From NCBI GenBank assembly GCA_004431415.1, contig QPMI01000211.1, positions 1 to 42,909 on the forward strand: 42,909 nucleotides of DNA. Direction: 5' to 3'. A program made the position numbers and the translations under genes. Under the pieces are notes generated by a model that did not search any database, had not been told where the DNA came from, and saw nothing but the letters and a program-made list of their open reading frames with translations. Position 1 is the stretch's first letter; every line of letters begins with the position of its first letter. This document shows positions 32,492 to 42,768 of the stretch, piece after piece. This DNA is from Cyanophora paradoxa. Lineage: Eukaryota > Glaucocystophyceae > Cyanophorales > Cyanophoraceae.

Positions 32492-34030
32492 TCAGGGCTG
32501 GGGCGGGGGCCGGGGGCTGGCGAAGGGGTTGGGGAAGTCGCGGGCGGCGGGGAGGGCGGGGAGGAAGACGCGCTCCCAGGCCTGCCGCACGAACTCCTCG
32601 ACGGCGCGCTCGTGCCCCGAGAGGTCCAGGTGGCGCCGCAGGGCGGCCTCGGGGCCGCCCTCGCCCCAGCCCCCGCCCTCGAAGTAGTCCGCCAGCGCCA
32701 GCCCCGCCGCCCGCGCCAGGAAGCCGGCCGTGAGCGCCTGCAGGCCGCGCCCAGCAGGAGGCCGCCGCCGAGGGAGCCGGCGAGGCAGAGGGCGGCGGCG
32801 GCGGCGGCGAGGCCGCGGGCGGTGCCGGCGCCGTCGGCGTCGAGGCGGGCGAGGCCGGCGACGACGCTCTCCGCCAGCTCCTGCGCCCGCCCCGCCTCGA
32901 GCCGCTCCCCGTACGCCCCCGCCACCTCCTCCGCCATCTTCGCCGCCAGCAGCGCCCCGACGGCCGCCCCGGCCCCGCCACGGGGCTCACCGCCACGCCC
33001 CCGGCCACCCGCCACTGGTAGGCCTCGACGAGGGCGGTCGCGGCGCGGCGGCGGGCGGCGGCGAGGCGGGGCCGGGCGCTCCGGGCGGCGCGGAAGCACT
33101 GGTAGAGGGCGTTCTCGGCGAGGAGCTCGGGGCCCTCGGCGGCGGCGACCTGCGCGACGCGGGCCGCGAGCGCGCCGCCCTCGGCCGCCACCACGTCCAG
33201 CGCCGCGCACCGCACGCCCCGCAGCCCGTGCGCCTCCGACCGCAGCGCCTCCAGCCCCGCCTCCCTCCCGCCCCGCTCCCGGGAGGGCCACGAGGAGGCA
33301 GCGCTTGCCCAGGCCCCCGGCGAGGGCGCGCAGGGCGCGGGCGGCGGGCGGGGGGAGCGGGGCGGAGGCGCAGGGGAAGAGGACGAGGTCGGCGGCGGCG
33401 GCGGCCTCGCGGGCGGCGGCCTCGGCGGCGCGGTCGCCCCCGAGGCCGCCCGAGGCCGCCACGAGCAGCTCCCGCCGCACCCCCTGCCCCACCGTCAGCC
33501 CGCGCCGGCGGCGGCGGCAAGCGCGCCCCGCACCTCGAGCCGCAGCGGGCGCATCGCGTCGGGGGCGCCGGGGCCGGGGCCGGGGCCGAGGAGGGCGGCG
33601 GCGGCGGCGGCGGCGGCGGGGGCGCCGCCCTCGCCGAAGCAGACGATGCGGAGGGCGCCGGCCTCGAGGGCCGCCTCGGCGCGCTCGGCCGCCCGCAGCG
33701 CCGCCCGCGCCGCGTCGGCGTCCTCGCCCGCGGCCCCGCGAGGGCGGCCAGCGCCTCCCCGAGCTCCCGCAGCTCCCGCACCCCCGCCCGCGCCTCCTCC
33801 ACCGGCCCCGGCCCCCGCCCTGCCCCGCCCGCCTCCTCCTGCGTCCGCCCCTCCGCCTCCTCAGCGGCGGCCGCCTGCCGTGGCGCCCGCTCCTCCCGCG
33901 GCCGCTCCTCCCGTGCCCGGGGCGGCGGCGGCGCCGGGGCCTTCTTCGCCGCGGCGGCCGCCTCGCAGGGTGCGGCCTTGGTCTTCGCGGCCTTGGCGTG
34001 GGCGCGGCGGCGGAGGTGGGAGCGGACGAA

Positions 34031-34067
<37 letters not shown>

Positions 34068-34375
34068 AGGACGAGGAACTTCTGGATGGGGAGGACGGCG
34101 GCCGCCACGACGAGGCCCACCACGCCGCCCGCACCCACCGACGCCCACCGGAACCACCGCGTCACGTCCAGCAGGCCCGGCAGCGCCCCCAGCGGGCTCC
34201 ACGCCAGCGGCGGCTGCTTCCCGCCTCCCACCCCGGAGCCGCCGGCCTGCGCGTCTGCGCCCCGCTTCTCTCCCTCGGCTGCGCTGTAGCTATCGAGCTG
34301 CGACTGCAGCTTCCCGAAGATCGCAGTGGCCGCCGCCTGCGCCGCAGCGGTGATCTGTTCTGGAAGGCCCTCCAC
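32492..34375 (-). CDS. DUF697-family (YcjF/cyanobacterial type) membrane protein with degenerate GTPase domain
   Basis: Starting at the ATG at 34373-34375 (MEGLPEQITAAAQ), the protein has two adjacent hydrophobic segments (ASVGAGGVVGLVVAAAVL and FLVLLAALAAAAAAAAFV), a Lys/Ala/Glu-rich linker, a GTPase-like region (ALRIVCFGEGGAP near 33640, then LTVGQ) and a C-terminal DUF697 region. Diagnostic pieces are AENALYQCFRAAR, YQWRVAGGVAVSP, GRGLQALTAGFLARAAGLAL, DYFEGGGWGEGG and RAVEEFVRQAWERVFLPAL before the stop at 32492. The order and spacing match DUF697 GTP-binding proteins known from cyanobacteria and plastid-bearing eukaryotes. The P-loop is degenerate: the Gly-Lys-Ser/Thr expected after FGEGG is replaced by Ala-rich sequence, so GTP hydrolysis is doubtful. 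A plastid or mitochondrial envelope location is inferred. Confidence 0.7.
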
Positions 34376-34808
34376 GCTGGGCGGCTTCTCGGGATCGCCC
34401 TCTTCATGCGAGCATCGAGCCGCTCTGGAAGTGCGTGTTCGAAGCGACGGGTCCTCGAGGGCGCCCAGTGCCTGCGTGTGCGATCAGAGACAGCTGCGTC
34501 TGGCTTGCGCGGCGTGGCGCGTACCCTGCGGGCGATCGAAGAGCACAGGAACGAGGATCTCTTCGCTTCGAACCGCGGCTGGTGCGCTCCTGTGCTCTGC
34601 GGGAGCGCCTGGAAGGCCAATTCCGATTCTTTCCGCGCTGCACGCGCCGGCCTCGCCGAAGTGGCCGGTGCATACCACCCAATCGCCAGAGGCCGCGTGC
34701 GCGCCCCGGGAGCGGCCGGAGGCGCGGCGAAAGCCGCGGCTTCTGCAGCCATCCGAAGTCCCCCACCGGGATTCGATCGGCAGTCTTTCGCCACCTCGGC
34801 GATCGTGA
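34376..34808. promoter_or_regulatory. Divergent promoter spacer between DUF697 and MRD1 genes
   Basis: About 430 bp of lower GC content than the genes on either side. It contains two 11-bp inverted repeats: GTTCGAAGCGA at 34437-34447 with TCGCTTCGAAC at 34563-34573, and AGAGCACAGGA at 34540-34550 with TCCTGTGCTCT at 34588-34598. Long open frames cross it on both strands but have no family resemblance. The MRD1 start is uncertain, so part of this region may be its 5' UTR or first exon. Confidence 0.4.
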
Positions 34809-37800
34809 AATGCGCGCTGAGCCCCGTAGCGTCGCCCAGCCTCAGCTAGGCGAACGCGCGCACCCGTTGCTGAGCCGCTCACGCCTAGCGCAGGGCTTCG
34901 AGGCTGTGCGTGAAGAACATCCCGAAGCACCTCAACGAGAAGCGCTTAAAAGAGCACTTCGAGACCAAGGGAGAGGTCACAGATGTCAAGATCATCCGAA
35001 CAAAGTGCGCCCCCGCACGATCGCAGAGCTCGAGCAGCGAGCGCGGAGCAGCGAGCGAGGGGCAGCGAGCGGGGAGCAGCGAGCGCGCGGGGGAGCTGCA
35101 GGTGCTGACTTGCGCTCGCAGAGACGGGCGCTCGCGGCAGATCGGGTTCGTGGGCTACCGCTCGGAGAAGGAGGCGAAGGCGGCGCGCCACTACTTCAAC
35201 GGGACGTACGTGGACACCTCGAAGATCAGCGTCGAGTTCGCCAAGGCGGTGCGCCGCCGCTCGCGGCTGCGGCGCGCGCCGGGGCCGCCGCGCGACGCCC
35301 CCGCAGGTTGGGGACCCGTCGCTGAGCCGCCCCTGGAGCAAGTACTCCCAGGGTAGCAGCGCCTACGAGAAGCGGCACCCGAGCGCGGACGGCGGGGCGG
35401 GCAAGAAGGACGGGCAGCAGGGCGAGAAGGGGAAGAAGGCGCCGCGGGGGGAGGACGCGGTGATGCAGCTGGCGCGGGAGGACCCGCGGTTCAAGGCGCG
35501 CGCCGCGGGGCGGGGCCGCGGCGCGTACGCGGCGGGGGCTGAGGGGCGCGCAGGAGTTCCTGGAGGTGATGGCGCCGCGGACGAAGGGCAAGGTGTGGGG
35601 CAACGACGAGGCGGCCCCCGTGGCGCCCGAGGCGGCCCCCGAGGCGGCGCCGCTGGAGGTGGCGGAGGTGCGGGTGCAGCGCGTGGCCTCGCGCAAGGCC
35701 GGCGGCGACGGCGTCTTCTACGAGCGCAAGCACTTCAAGGCCCGCCCCGCCCCGCCCCGCCCCGCGCCCCCGGCTGCCGCGCGCGACGGGGCGCGCGCGC
35801 AGTTCGAGGACGAGGGGAGCGAGGGGGGCGGGGCGAGCGACGACGAGTACGAGGCCCTCCCCGACGCCGCCCCGCCAGCGCCCCCAGCGGCGACGAGGCC
35901 GAGGAGGAGGCGGCGGCCGAGGAGGGGGCGGGTCGGAGGGGGCGGGGGCGGGGAGGACCACATGGCGTACCTGAAGCGCAAGGTCGTACCCCGCTTCGAC
36001 GAGGACGACGCGGCCGCCGCCAGCGGGCCGGAGAGCGCCCCCGCCGCCTCCACCGACGGCGAGGCCAGCGGCTCCGCGGCCGCCGGCGCCGGGAGCGGGG
36101 CCGAGGGGGCCGGCTCGGGAGCCGAGCCCGAGAAGAAGAAGAAGAAGAGCCGGGCGCAGCGGCGGCGGGAGGCGGCGGAGCGGCGGGCGGCGGCGGCGGC
36201 GGCGGCGGCGGAGGCGGGCGGGGCGGGCCCCGGGGAGGGTGCGGAGCCGGCGGACGCGGGGGAGACGGGCCGCCTCTTCGTGCGCAACCTCCACTACGGC
36301 GTCACCGAGGAGGACCTCCAGAAGCGCGCCCGCCGCGCACGCCCGCCCCCGCCCCCGCGCCGCGTCGAGCCGGGGCGGGGCGGGGCCCGCCGCGCCGCGC
36401 AGGGCCTTCTCCAAGTTCGGGCCCCTCTCGGAGGTGCACGTCGTCACCGACGCGGAGGCGAAGCGCGGCAAGGGCCTCGCGTGCGGCCCCCGCCCCCCGC
36501 CCCCGCCGGGCGAGGCCCCCGGCGAGGTGGGCGCAGGCACGTGCAGTTCATGTTCCCGGAGCACGCGGTGGCGGCGCTGCAGAAGATGGACGGGGTCATC
36601 TTCCAGGGCCGCCTCATGCACGTCCTCCCGGGGCGGCCCCAGCCGGCCCCCAAGGAGCAGCCGCCCGGGCGCGGCCTGGGGGGGACCTCGGCGTTCAAGC
36701 AGGAGCGCGCGGCGAAGCAGGCCTCGCTGCGGGACAGCGAGCACAACTGGGCCGCCATGTACATGCGGGTCCGCCCCGCCGGCCGGCCCCGCGTGGAGCG
36801 GATGGCGGCCTGAGGGGCGCAGGGGGACGCGGCGGTGGGGGCGATGGCGGGGGAGATGGGCGTCGACAAGGCCGCCATCCTCGACCCCACAGCCGACGCG
36901 TCCGCCGCCCCGGCCCCGCGCCCCGCCCCCGTGCCCTGCCCCTGAGCGGGGCGCCGCGGGGGCAGCTCGATGGCGGTGCGGGTGGCGCTGGCGGAGACGC
37001 ACGTGATCGCGGCGACGCGGGACGCGCTGGCCCGCGAGGGGATCAACGTCGAGGCCCTCTCCGCGACGGGCACCGGGGTGCGCAAGGAGCGGAGCCGCAC
37101 GGCGATGGTGGCGAAGAACCTCCCCGCGGGGACCACCGAGGCCGACATCCGCGCCCTCTTCGGCAAGTTCGGGGCCCTCGCGCGCGTCGCGGTGCCCCCC
37201 GCGGGGGCCCTCGCGGTGGTGGAGTTCGTGGAGCGCGGGGAGGCGAAGCGGGCCTTCCGCGCCCTCGCCTACAAGCAGTTCAAGCAGGCGCCCCTCTACC
37301 TCGAGTGGGCCCCCGTCGGCCTCATCGCCGGGCCCGCACCCGCCCCCGCAGGCCCGCCCACCCCCCGCCCTCGCCTCCCCCGCCCCGCCGACGCGGCGCG
37401 CAGGGGCGGCGGAGGCGGCGCTGGAAGCGGGGGCGGAGGGGGAGGGGGAGGGAGACGGGGCGGGTGCGGGGCCCGGGGGCGCGCTGTTCGTGAAGAACCT
37501 GAACTTCGAGACGACGGAGGAGACGCTGCGGCGGGTCTTCGAGCGCGCCGGGCCCCTCCGCTCCTGCACCATCGCCCGCAAGCGCGACCCCCGCAAGGCA
37601 CCGCCCCCGCCCCGCCCGCCCCCGCCCCGCCCGCCCCGTGCGGGGCGTGACGGCGCGCAGGGGGCGGCGGCGGGGGCGACGCTGTCGCAGGGGTACGGCT
37701 TCGTGGAGTTCGCGCGGGCGGGGGACGCGGCGCGGGCGCTGAAGGAGCTCCAGGGCGTCCGCGTCGACGACCACGCCCTCGTCCTCAAGGCGCCCCGCCC

Positions 37801-38483
37801 CCTCCCCCTCCCGCCCCTGACCGCCCCCTCCCGCCCCTGACCGCCCCGGGCAGATCTCCCACCGCAAGAAGGAGGGAGCGGGGGCAGAGGCGGGCCCCTC
37901 GTCCCGCGGGGCGGCCGCGGCGGGGCCCGGCGCTCAGAAGGCGCCGAGCACCAAGGTCCTGGTGCGCGCGGGCGGGGCGGGGCGGGGCAGTGCGGGGCGG
38001 GGGGAGGTGGTGGGGGGAGGGGGCGGGGCCGAGTGTGGCGGGGCGCAGCTGCGGAACCTGGCGTTCGAGGCGACGAAGAAGGAGGTGCGGGAGCTCTTCC
38101 GCCCCTTCGGGGAGGTCCGCAGCGTGCGGCTGCCGAAGAAGTTCGACGGGACGCACCGCGGCTTCGCCTTCGTCGAGTTCGTCTCGCGCACGGAGGCCGC
38201 CAAGGCCGTCGAGGCCCTCAAGAACTCCCACCTCTACGGCCGCCACCTCGTCCTCGAGTTCGCCAAGGCCCGCACCCCCCGCCCCGCCCCGCTGCCCCCC
38301 GCACCCGCCCCGCCCGCCCCTGACGCCCCGCAGGAGGACGACAGCGTCGAGGCGCTGCGGGCGGCGACGGCGAAGCACTTTGCGGGGGCGAGCGCCGGCC
38401 GCGCCGCGAAGCGCCGGAAGATCGACGAGGAGGCCGGCAGCGGCGAGGACGAGGAGATGGAGGACACGATCTTGGCCGCCTGA
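34809..38483 (+). CDS. MRD1: Multiple RNA-binding domain protein (MRD1/RBM19), small-subunit ribosome biogenesis
   Basis: MRD1/RBM19 is a nucleolar protein needed for early pre-rRNA cleavages on the 18S side. Five RRMs are visible: RLCVKNIPKHLNEKRLKEHF...RQIGFVGYRSEKEA (34.9-35.25 kb), RLFVRNLHYGVTEEDLQK...HVQFMFPEHAVAAL (36.27-36.62 kb), AMVAKNLPAGTTEADI (37.1 kb), ALFVKNLNFETTEETL...GYGFVEF (37.49-37.75 kb) and LRNLAFEATKKEVRELF...GFAFVEF (38.05-38.27 kb). Family linkers support it: PWSKYS after RRM1, QEFLEV, IFQGRLMHVLP, AVRVALAETHVI and the C-terminal VEALRAATAKHFAGA ahead of a basic-acidic tail and stop at 38481-38483. Introns include 35005-35121 (GT), 36324-36402 (GC), 37598-37660 (GC), 37790-37853 (GC) and 38268-38333 (GC). 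The start is unresolved; an ATG at 34809 plus an intron ending near 34890 would give A-S-RLCVKNIP. Five rather than six RRMs resembles the yeast form. Confidence 0.9.
35030..35092. repeat. Intronic short tandem repeat in MRD1 intron 1
   Basis: The word GCAGCGAGCG is repeated about four times with variable G/C spacers inside the intron at 35005-35121. This intron is longer than its neighbours, probably because of this expansion. Confidence 0.75.
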
Positions 38484-38516
38484 CCCCCGCAGCCCCGCAG
38501 CGTAGTTTTGGCAGCG

Positions 38517-39963
38517 CTAGCGACAGTGAAACAGTGAACAGGGAGAAAGGAGGCGAGGGGGAGGGGGGAAGGAGGGCGGGGCGGGTGCGGGGGGGTGGTG
38601 GGAGGCTTGGGGAGGAGGCGGGCAAGGGAGGTGGAGGGAGCGCGGGGCAAGGCTCCAGCTGAGGCTGGAGGGTGGTGCAACGGTGTGGGGCGGCTGGAGT
38701 GGGCGGCCCGCGGCGGCGCGAGGGTGGCCCGCCGAGCAAGGCGGGAGGGGGGCGGGCGGGAAGGGCGAGGGCCCGGGGGCGGGGCTACCGGACGGGCGGG
38801 GGGCGGCGGAGGTGCGAGAGCGGATGCGCTCGGCCGCCTGCTGCGCGCGCCGCCGCTCCTCCGCCCGCCGCCGCGCCGCCGCCAGCCGCGCGAAGAGCCT
38901 GCGCGGCGGTGGGCGCGGGGCCGGAGGGGCCGGCGGGGCTGGGCGGGGCAGGGCGGGCACCCGCCAAGGAGGAAGCCGGCGGCGAGGCCTCCCGCGTGGC
39001 CCGCAGCGTCCTGCGCGCAGCGTCGGCCCGCACCGCGCCCCCGCCCCGGCGGCCCGCGCCCGCACGATGGAGCCGCAGCCGAAGGGCGCCCGCCCCCGCC
39101 CCGCATGAGGGGATACACGACGCTCATGTAGACCTGCTGGAGCATCGTCCTGCGCCGGCTCGCCCGCTCAGGGGCGGGGCGCGGCGGGGGGGCGGGGGGG
39201 AGGGCGGGGGGGCGGGCCAGACGAAGAAGGGGTCGTCCTCCTCGAGGGCGGACTCGCCGGAGCCGCCGCGCGCCCACGCCTGCGCCACCAGCGCCCCTGC
39301 CGCCCCCTCAGGATCCGGCCCCCGGGACACGCGGGGCCGGCCGGCGCGCCGATGAGGCCGAGGATGGAGCCCGAGGCGCCCACGCCGAGGTGCCGGTTCG
39401 CCGCCGCCGACGCCAGCGCGCACGCCGCCCTGCCGCCCGTACGCATCGGCCGGCCGGCGCGCCGGGCAGGCGGGCGGGCGGCGGCGGGGCGCACCCGAGA
39501 GGCCGTAGATGAGGGCGAAGCGGAGGTGCCCGAAGGCGCGCTCCGCCTGTGCGCGCGCCCGCCCGCCTCAGCTGAGCGCCCGCCGCGCGGCGCGGCGTGC
39601 GCGAAGGCGGCGCACGATGGGCCCGAGGCGGTAGAGGGAGACGGTGTTGGAGAGGACGTGCGGAAGGCCGCTGTGGAGGAAGGCGGAGGTGACGAGGCGC
39701 CACCACTCGCCGGCGGCGAGCCCCTCGTTCGACTTGCAGTACTTCAGCACGAACGCCATGCGCGCGCCCTCCGGCAGAGCCTCCTGGTACGCGAAGAGGC
39801 CCACGTTGGCGAGGAGTAGGCCGCCCGTGAGAAAGGGCCGGCGGCGGAAATCTCGGTACACGCCGCTCGCCCAGTGCGCGAGGGCGCTCCGGCCCGGCGG
39901 TGGCGACGGCGGTCGCGCCGAGCGCGGCGGCGTGCCCGCCGGCGCCCGCCCGAGCACCGGCAT
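38517..39963 (-). CDS. Rhomboid-family intramembrane serine protease
   Basis: Starting from the ATG at 39961-39963, the first exon has a basic/Pro-rich leader (possible transit peptide), then FLTGGLLLANVGLFAYQEAL and GEWWRLVTSAFLHSGLPHVLSN, the L1/TM2 signature with the H-x4-H-x3-N pattern, then LYRLGPIVRRL. After introns come FGHLRFALIYGLSG, GVGASGSILGLIGA with the catalytic Ser of GASGS (about 39.37-39.39 kb), TMLQQVYMSVVYPLM, and AAGHAGGLAAGFLLGG with the catalytic His in HxxGxxxG (about 38.97-39.0 kb). The Ser-His dyad is therefore intact. The C-terminus (RLFARLAAARRRAEERRRAQ, then Pro/Ser-rich) is uncertain: a frame stays open to a stop at 38517, only 33 bp from the MRD1 stop. ClpX lies upstream on the same strand. 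Substrate and organelle are unknown; the leader suggests mitochondrion or plastid. Confidence 0.82.
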
Positions 39964-40237
39964 CGCGAAGACGCGCGTCCGCCTCGCGCGTTGGCTTAGC
40001 GCTCCCTGACAGCTGCAGCGCTAGCTATGACCCCTTTGAACAACGCGACGTCGACGGAATTCGAAGTGGCGCACCCGTGACCGCTAAGCGCTGCACGTGC
40101 ACCCCTACCCCTCTGAAGACGCTCTACCCCGCTTGCAGTGCCCTCTCTTTCGCGCTCCCCTCTCTAGAGCGCTCTACAGTTCTGTACATAGCATTACACG
40201 CGGCGGGGCTGCCGCCGGGGCTGGCCGGGGATCGGGG
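39964..40237. promoter_or_regulatory. Spacer between ClpX 3' end and rhomboid start
   Basis: 274 bp, clearly less GC-rich than the flanking genes (for example TAGCTATGACCCCTTTGAAC near 40024 and CTACAGTTCTGTACATAGC near 40171). It must hold the ClpX 3' end and the rhomboid promoter. TCTAGAGCGCTCTACAG near 40162 contains the palindrome AGAGCGCTCT. Confidence 0.4.
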
Positions 40238-42768
40238 TCAGGCGAGGGCCGGCTGCGGCTGCGGCTGGGTCTCGGCCTCGTCGGATGGGTCGTCGGGGAT
40301 GCCGAGCAGCTCCTCGCGCCTGCGCTGCCGGGGCCGGCCGCGGGGCCGGCCGCGGGGGGCGCCGGGCGGGGCGGGGGCGCCGCGGCGCTCGGCGACGAGG
40401 GCGTCGAGCTGGGGATGGAGCAGCGGGCGGGGATGAGGAGGGCACGCCCGTCGCGGGCGACGGCGGCCTCGTCGAGGACGCAGGTGGACTCGCCGGGCAG
40501 GTCCGGCGCGTCGTGCATCGCGTCCAGCAGCAGCCGCTCCATGATCGTCCGCAGCCCGCGCGCCCCCGTGCCCCGCGCCAGCGCCTGCCGCGCCACCGCC
40601 CGCACCCCGCAGTTCGTCACGTGCAGCTCGCACTGCGCCCCCGTCGGTCCCGCGCGGCGCGGCGCAGGCGCGGGCGGGCGGGCGGGCGGGGCGCGGACGT
40701 TGCTCATGGCGAGCTGGCGGCGGTACTGCTTGACGAGGGCGTTGCGGGGCTTGGTGAGGACCTGCCGCGCGGCCGGTCAGCGCGGAGCGGGGGCGGGGCG
40801 GGGCGGGGCCGGGGAGGGGGGGGGCCTCGATGAGCTGCTCCTCGGACAAGGCGTGGAGGATGACCATCACGGGGAGGCGCCCGATCTGCGGCCGGCGCTC
40901 CGTCGGGGGCAGGGGCGGGGCGCGGCGGGGCGCGGCGGGGCGGACGAATTCAGGGATGAAGCCGAACTTGACGAGGTCCTCCGCGTCCGCCTGCTCCAGG
41001 ATCGCCGGGTCCGGCGCCCCGCCCCGCACCGGCGCCCCGAACCCGATGCTCTGCCCCGCCCCTTTCGCCTCGCGGGCGTGGCGGGGGCGGGGGCGGGGGC
41101 GGGCGGACGGTGGCGGCGCAGCGGGCGGCGACGATCTTGTCGAGAGACGTGAAGGCGCCCCCGACGATCTGCGCCCCGCCCCTCAGCCCCGCGCCCCCCG
41201 CCCGCTGCCGCGCGGGGCCCGCGGGGCCGACGAAGAGGATGTTGCGGGTGTCGACGGGGATGGTCTCGCCGCGGGGGTTCTTGCGGCCGCCCTTGTCGGG
41301 GACGTTGACGACCGTCCCCTCGAGCATCTTCAGCAGCGCCTGCTGCACCCCCTCCCCGCTCACGTCCCGCGTGATTGACACGCTCTCCGACTTGCGCTGC
41401 GCGCCCCCGTCACCACCCGCCCCGCGGGGGCCCCGCAGGGCGCGCGGGCGGGGCGGGGCGGGGCGGACGGCGATCTTGTCGATCTCGTCGATGTAGACAA
41501 TGCCGAGCTGGGCGAGCTCGACGCTGCCGCCGGCCTCCTGCAGCAGCTTGTACAGCACCGACTCGACGTCCTCCCCCACGTAGCCCTGCCCCCGCTCAGG
41601 CGCGGGGCGCAGGGCCCGCCGGCGGCGCGGCGCACCGCCTGCGTGAGGCTCGTCGCGTCGGCGATCACCAGCGGCACGTTCAGCTGCGCCCCGCCACACG
41701 CCCCGTCAGCGCCGGCGGGGCGGCGCCGGGGGGCCGGGCGGCCGGGCGGGGGGGCGCCTTGGCGGCGAGGGTCTTGGCGAGGAGGGTCTTCCCCGAGCCC
41801 GTGGGCCCGACCAGGAGGATGTTGCTCTTCTCGATCTCCACGTCCTCCTCCCCGCCCCGCGGCGGGCGCGCCCGGCCCTCCCCCTCCGGCCGCAGGTGCC
41901 CCTCCAGCGTGCCCCGCGCCGGGAGCGCCGGGGCGACGTGCGGGGCCGCCCCGTACTGGAAGGCGTCCGTGGCGGGGGCGAGGAAGGGTGGTAGGGGTCG
42001 CCCCGTCCGGTGCCCGCTGCTCGTCCACCCCGCCCTGCGCCCCGCCCCGCCTCGCCCCGGCCCGCCGCCCCTGCGCACCGCGCCGCGCACCCCGGGCGGC
42101 CCCGAGGGGCTGGCTGGCGTCCCCGTGGGCGTGGAGCTCGGCGGGGGCGTGGGCCCCCTCGAGGCCCGCCCCGCCCCGCCCCGCGCCCGCTCCTCGGCGT
42201 GCCCTGCGCCGGCCCCGCGGCCTCGGGCGGGGCGGGCGGGGCGGGAGGGCGGGCGGACGGCGGAGGCGGGCGCGGTGCTCGAGGGCGCGGGCGTTGCGGA
42301 TGCGGAGGTAGTGGTTGTAGACGGCGACGGCGAGGGCGCGCTTGGCCGCCTCCTGGCCCACCACGAAGTCGTCCAGGTGCGCCCCGATCTCCGACGGCCG
42401 CGGCACCGCCCGCCGCATCACCTCCTCCACGATCTGCGCACCCGTCGGCCCTCGCCCCGCCCACCTCCCCCGGAAGGAGCGCACCGCGCCGGCCTCGAGC
42501 TGCGCGGCGCTGGGGAGGCCGGCGCGGGGGTCGAGGGGGAGGCCGGAGCTGCTGGGGGGCGGCGGGGCGCCGAGCGAGCTCGCGCTCGGGCCCGGGCCCA
42601 CGCCGATGGAGGTCCCCCGCGAGGGCGCCTTCGGCCACGCCGGCCCCAGCCGCTGCCCCTGCGCGTTCTCCTGCGCACCCTCAGCCCCCGCCCCCCCCCC
42701 CCCCCCCCCCTGCAGTTACCGTTCCAATGTACCACGCCACCACGCAGCTCTGCCGCCGCCGCCAGCAT
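40238..42768 (-). CDS. CLPX: ClpX, ATP-dependent unfoldase of the organellar ClpXP protease
   Basis: ClpX unfolds substrates and feeds them to ClpP, here probably in mitochondria. Recognisable in order: [20 protein letters not shown] (about 42.39 kb), Walker A in [20 protein letters not shown] (about 41.8 kb), [14 protein letters not shown], pore loop [11 protein letters not shown], Walker [54 protein letters not shown], the IGF loop SIGFGAP that docks on Clp[41 protein letters not shown] and the sensor-2 region [19 protein letters not shown]. The stop is at 40238. Introns include 41468-41397 (GT) and 40825-40762 (GC, joining LIE to VLTKP). The short first exon from the ATG at 42766-42768 ([11 protein letters not shown]) is inferred. 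No four-Cys zinc-binding N-domain is seen. A long G run (42692-42711 on the other strand as C) lies in the first intron. Confidence 0.88.
40762..40825 (-). other. GC-AG intron in ClpX
   Basis: Joins SEEQLIE to [13 protein letters not shown], contiguous in all ClpX proteins. On the - strand the intron begins GCCCCC at 40825 and ends GGCAG at 40762. Confidence 0.8.
42690..42711. repeat. C homopolymer run within ClpX intron 1
   Basis: About 20 uninterrupted C on the + strand (G on the coding strand), just downstream of the presumed 5' splice site of ClpX intron 1. It resembles the G tract at 14.6 kb. Confidence 0.9.
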
